Of a stretch of DNA of 52,343 nt, positions 51,812 through 52,343 are shown piece by piece (positions within the stretch are counted from its first letter, which is position 1; the number at the start of each line of letters is the position of its first letter). Made by a program: the position numbers and the translations under genes. Source of the stretch: CAYSLA01 sp964431685 (GTDB taxonomy: Bacteria > Armatimonadota > UBA5829); contig CAYSLA010000004.1 of assembly GCA_964431685.1 (NCBI GenBank), positions 1-52,343 of the forward strand, given 5' to 3'. The notes under the pieces are model-generated. The model had not been told where the DNA came from, made no database searches, and saw only the letters and a list, made by a program, of their open reading frames with translations.

Positions 51812-52343
51812 ATGAAGAAAGTATGGTTCTTTGTTGCAGTAGTATTGGCGCTGGCGTGTATGGTTGTGTCGGGGTGCAACAAATCCGGCCAAGATGCCAG
51901 TGGTATGCGCACTAACGCCAAACCCGGACCGAAGGCCATTGACGTTAAGGTCAACCCCAAAGACGGCGCGGAGATGGTGTGGGTGCCGGCGGGTGAGTTT
52001 TTGATGGGCAGCAGTGATGATGATGTCGCACAGCTACTGAATGAGAATCCAGAATGGGGGGCTGAGAGGTTCAATGATGAAAAACCCCAGCGAGAGGTCT
52101 ATCTGGACGGTTACTGGATGTACAAGCATGAGGTGACCGTTGCACAATATCGCAAGTTCTGCGAAGAAACGTACCGAGAGATGCCGCCCGCGCCGAAATC
52201 GGGATGGAAGGACGATCATCCGATGGTGATGGTTACCTGGACTGATGCGTCGGCTTACGCGAAGTGGGCTGGAATGTCTCTGCCGACAGAAGCGCAGTGG
52301 GAAAAGGCGGCTCGTGGAACCGAAGGCAGGATATACCCCTGGG
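51812..52343 (+). CDS. SUMF1/formylglycine-generating-enzyme domain lipoprotein (partial)
   Basis: 177 residues visible; the 3' end lies beyond the window. ATG 51812 has GGAGG upstream. MKKVWFFVAVVLALACMVVSGC is a lipoprotein signal peptide (lipobox V-V-S-G-C), followed by a short linker. GAEMVWVPAGEFLMGSSDDD, DEKPQREVYLDGYWMYKHEVTVAQYRKFCEE, HPMVMVTWTDASAYAKWAGMSLPTEAQWEKAARG are the SUMF1 (FGE-sulfatase) domain. Bacterial members of this family are often not true formylglycine enzymes; the catalytic Cys region lies past the window end. Function open. Confidence 0.92.
   Translation, partial: MKKVWFFVAVVLALACMVVSGCNKSGQDASGMRTNAKPGPKAIDVKVNPKDGAEMVWVPAGEFLMGSSDDDVAQLLNENPEWGAERFNDEKPQREVYLDGYWMYKHEVTVAQYRKFCEETYREMPPAPKSGWKDDHPMVMVTWTDASAYAKWAGMSLPTEAQWEKAARGTEGRIYPW

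Noticed and set aside
1..52343. tRNA or rRNA genes
   Set aside because: Scanned for T-loop GTTCGAATC-like signatures and conserved rRNA blocks on both strands and found none with matching arms.

Overview
This window looks like a chromosomal contig from a deep-branching, probably anaerobic or microaerobic bacterium, most likely from a metagenome assembly. It mixes features of several phyla. One gene carries a PEP-CTERM sorting signal, another a secreted dockerin-type protein. There are two HrcA/CIRCE-type groESL operons, an RsbV/RsbW/SigB stress-sigma module, a YtxH protein, an oxygen-defence set (rubrerythrin, superoxide reductase, rubredoxin, flavodiiron protein), and a FemAB-alanine racemase pair. 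I infer an Armatimonadota-like or neighbouring lineage; nothing in the window proves the phylum. No tRNA, rRNA, CRISPR array or transposase was seen. GC is moderately high and intergenic distances are short.

Layout. 1-7.7 kb (minus): a partial sugar-binding ABC lipoprotein-like protein, then a very large secreted papain-family peptidase with ten repeats of about 93 residues, a dockerin and two further domains. This gene is cut by one in-frame amber codon and by a 100-N assembly gap that appears to be artificial. 8-13.7 kb: an MFS transporter, an acetyltransferase, a MoeA-like protein with eroded motifs, YjbQ-PsuG and a nitroreductase. 13.7-18.3 kb: holA, a pilin-like protein, a CsgG-like exported protein, PPK2, RidA and a DUF2795 protein. 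18.4-25.3 kb: a DUF1015 protein overlapping a six-hairpin-glycosidase-like protein, KDPG aldolase, and two adjacent tandem-HD-GYP paralogues.

25.4-30.4 kb: two complete groESL operons pointing away from each other around a small acetyltransferase gene, each with a TTGACA-N17-TAAAAT promoter and a CIRCE operator. 30.6-36.2 kb: rarA, a YtxH protein, rsbV-rsbW-sigB, then convergent alr and femAB-like genes for peptidoglycan. 36.5-40.6 kb: prs and an envelope glycosylation set (an ArnT-like transferase interrupted by a TGA, a GT2 transferase, a ChbG/HpnK-type deacetylase). 40.7-43 kb: hisF-hisI and a DUF4432 protein. 43.1-45.5 kb is a decayed accessory patch: an orphan MNT-type nucleotidyltransferase with only a stub of a partner, a PEP-CTERM HAF-repeat protein and a 5'-truncated gene. 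45.7-52.3 kb: pdxST, a left-handed beta-helix acyltransferase-like protein, the oxygen-defence operon, exodeoxyribonuclease III and a partial SUMF1-domain lipoprotein.

Two dispersed intergenic palindromic repeat families (three and two copies) and several strong hairpins punctuate the gene borders. Many genes start from a consensus TATAAT, often with an extended -10 (TGn). The most noteworthy items are the repeat-rich peptidase with its artefactual gap, the paired tandem-HD-GYP proteins with uneven motif decay, the MoeA-like protein without molybdopterin motifs, an RsbW-like protein lacking the N-box asparagine, and a competing-hairpin structure inside the oxygen-defence operon.
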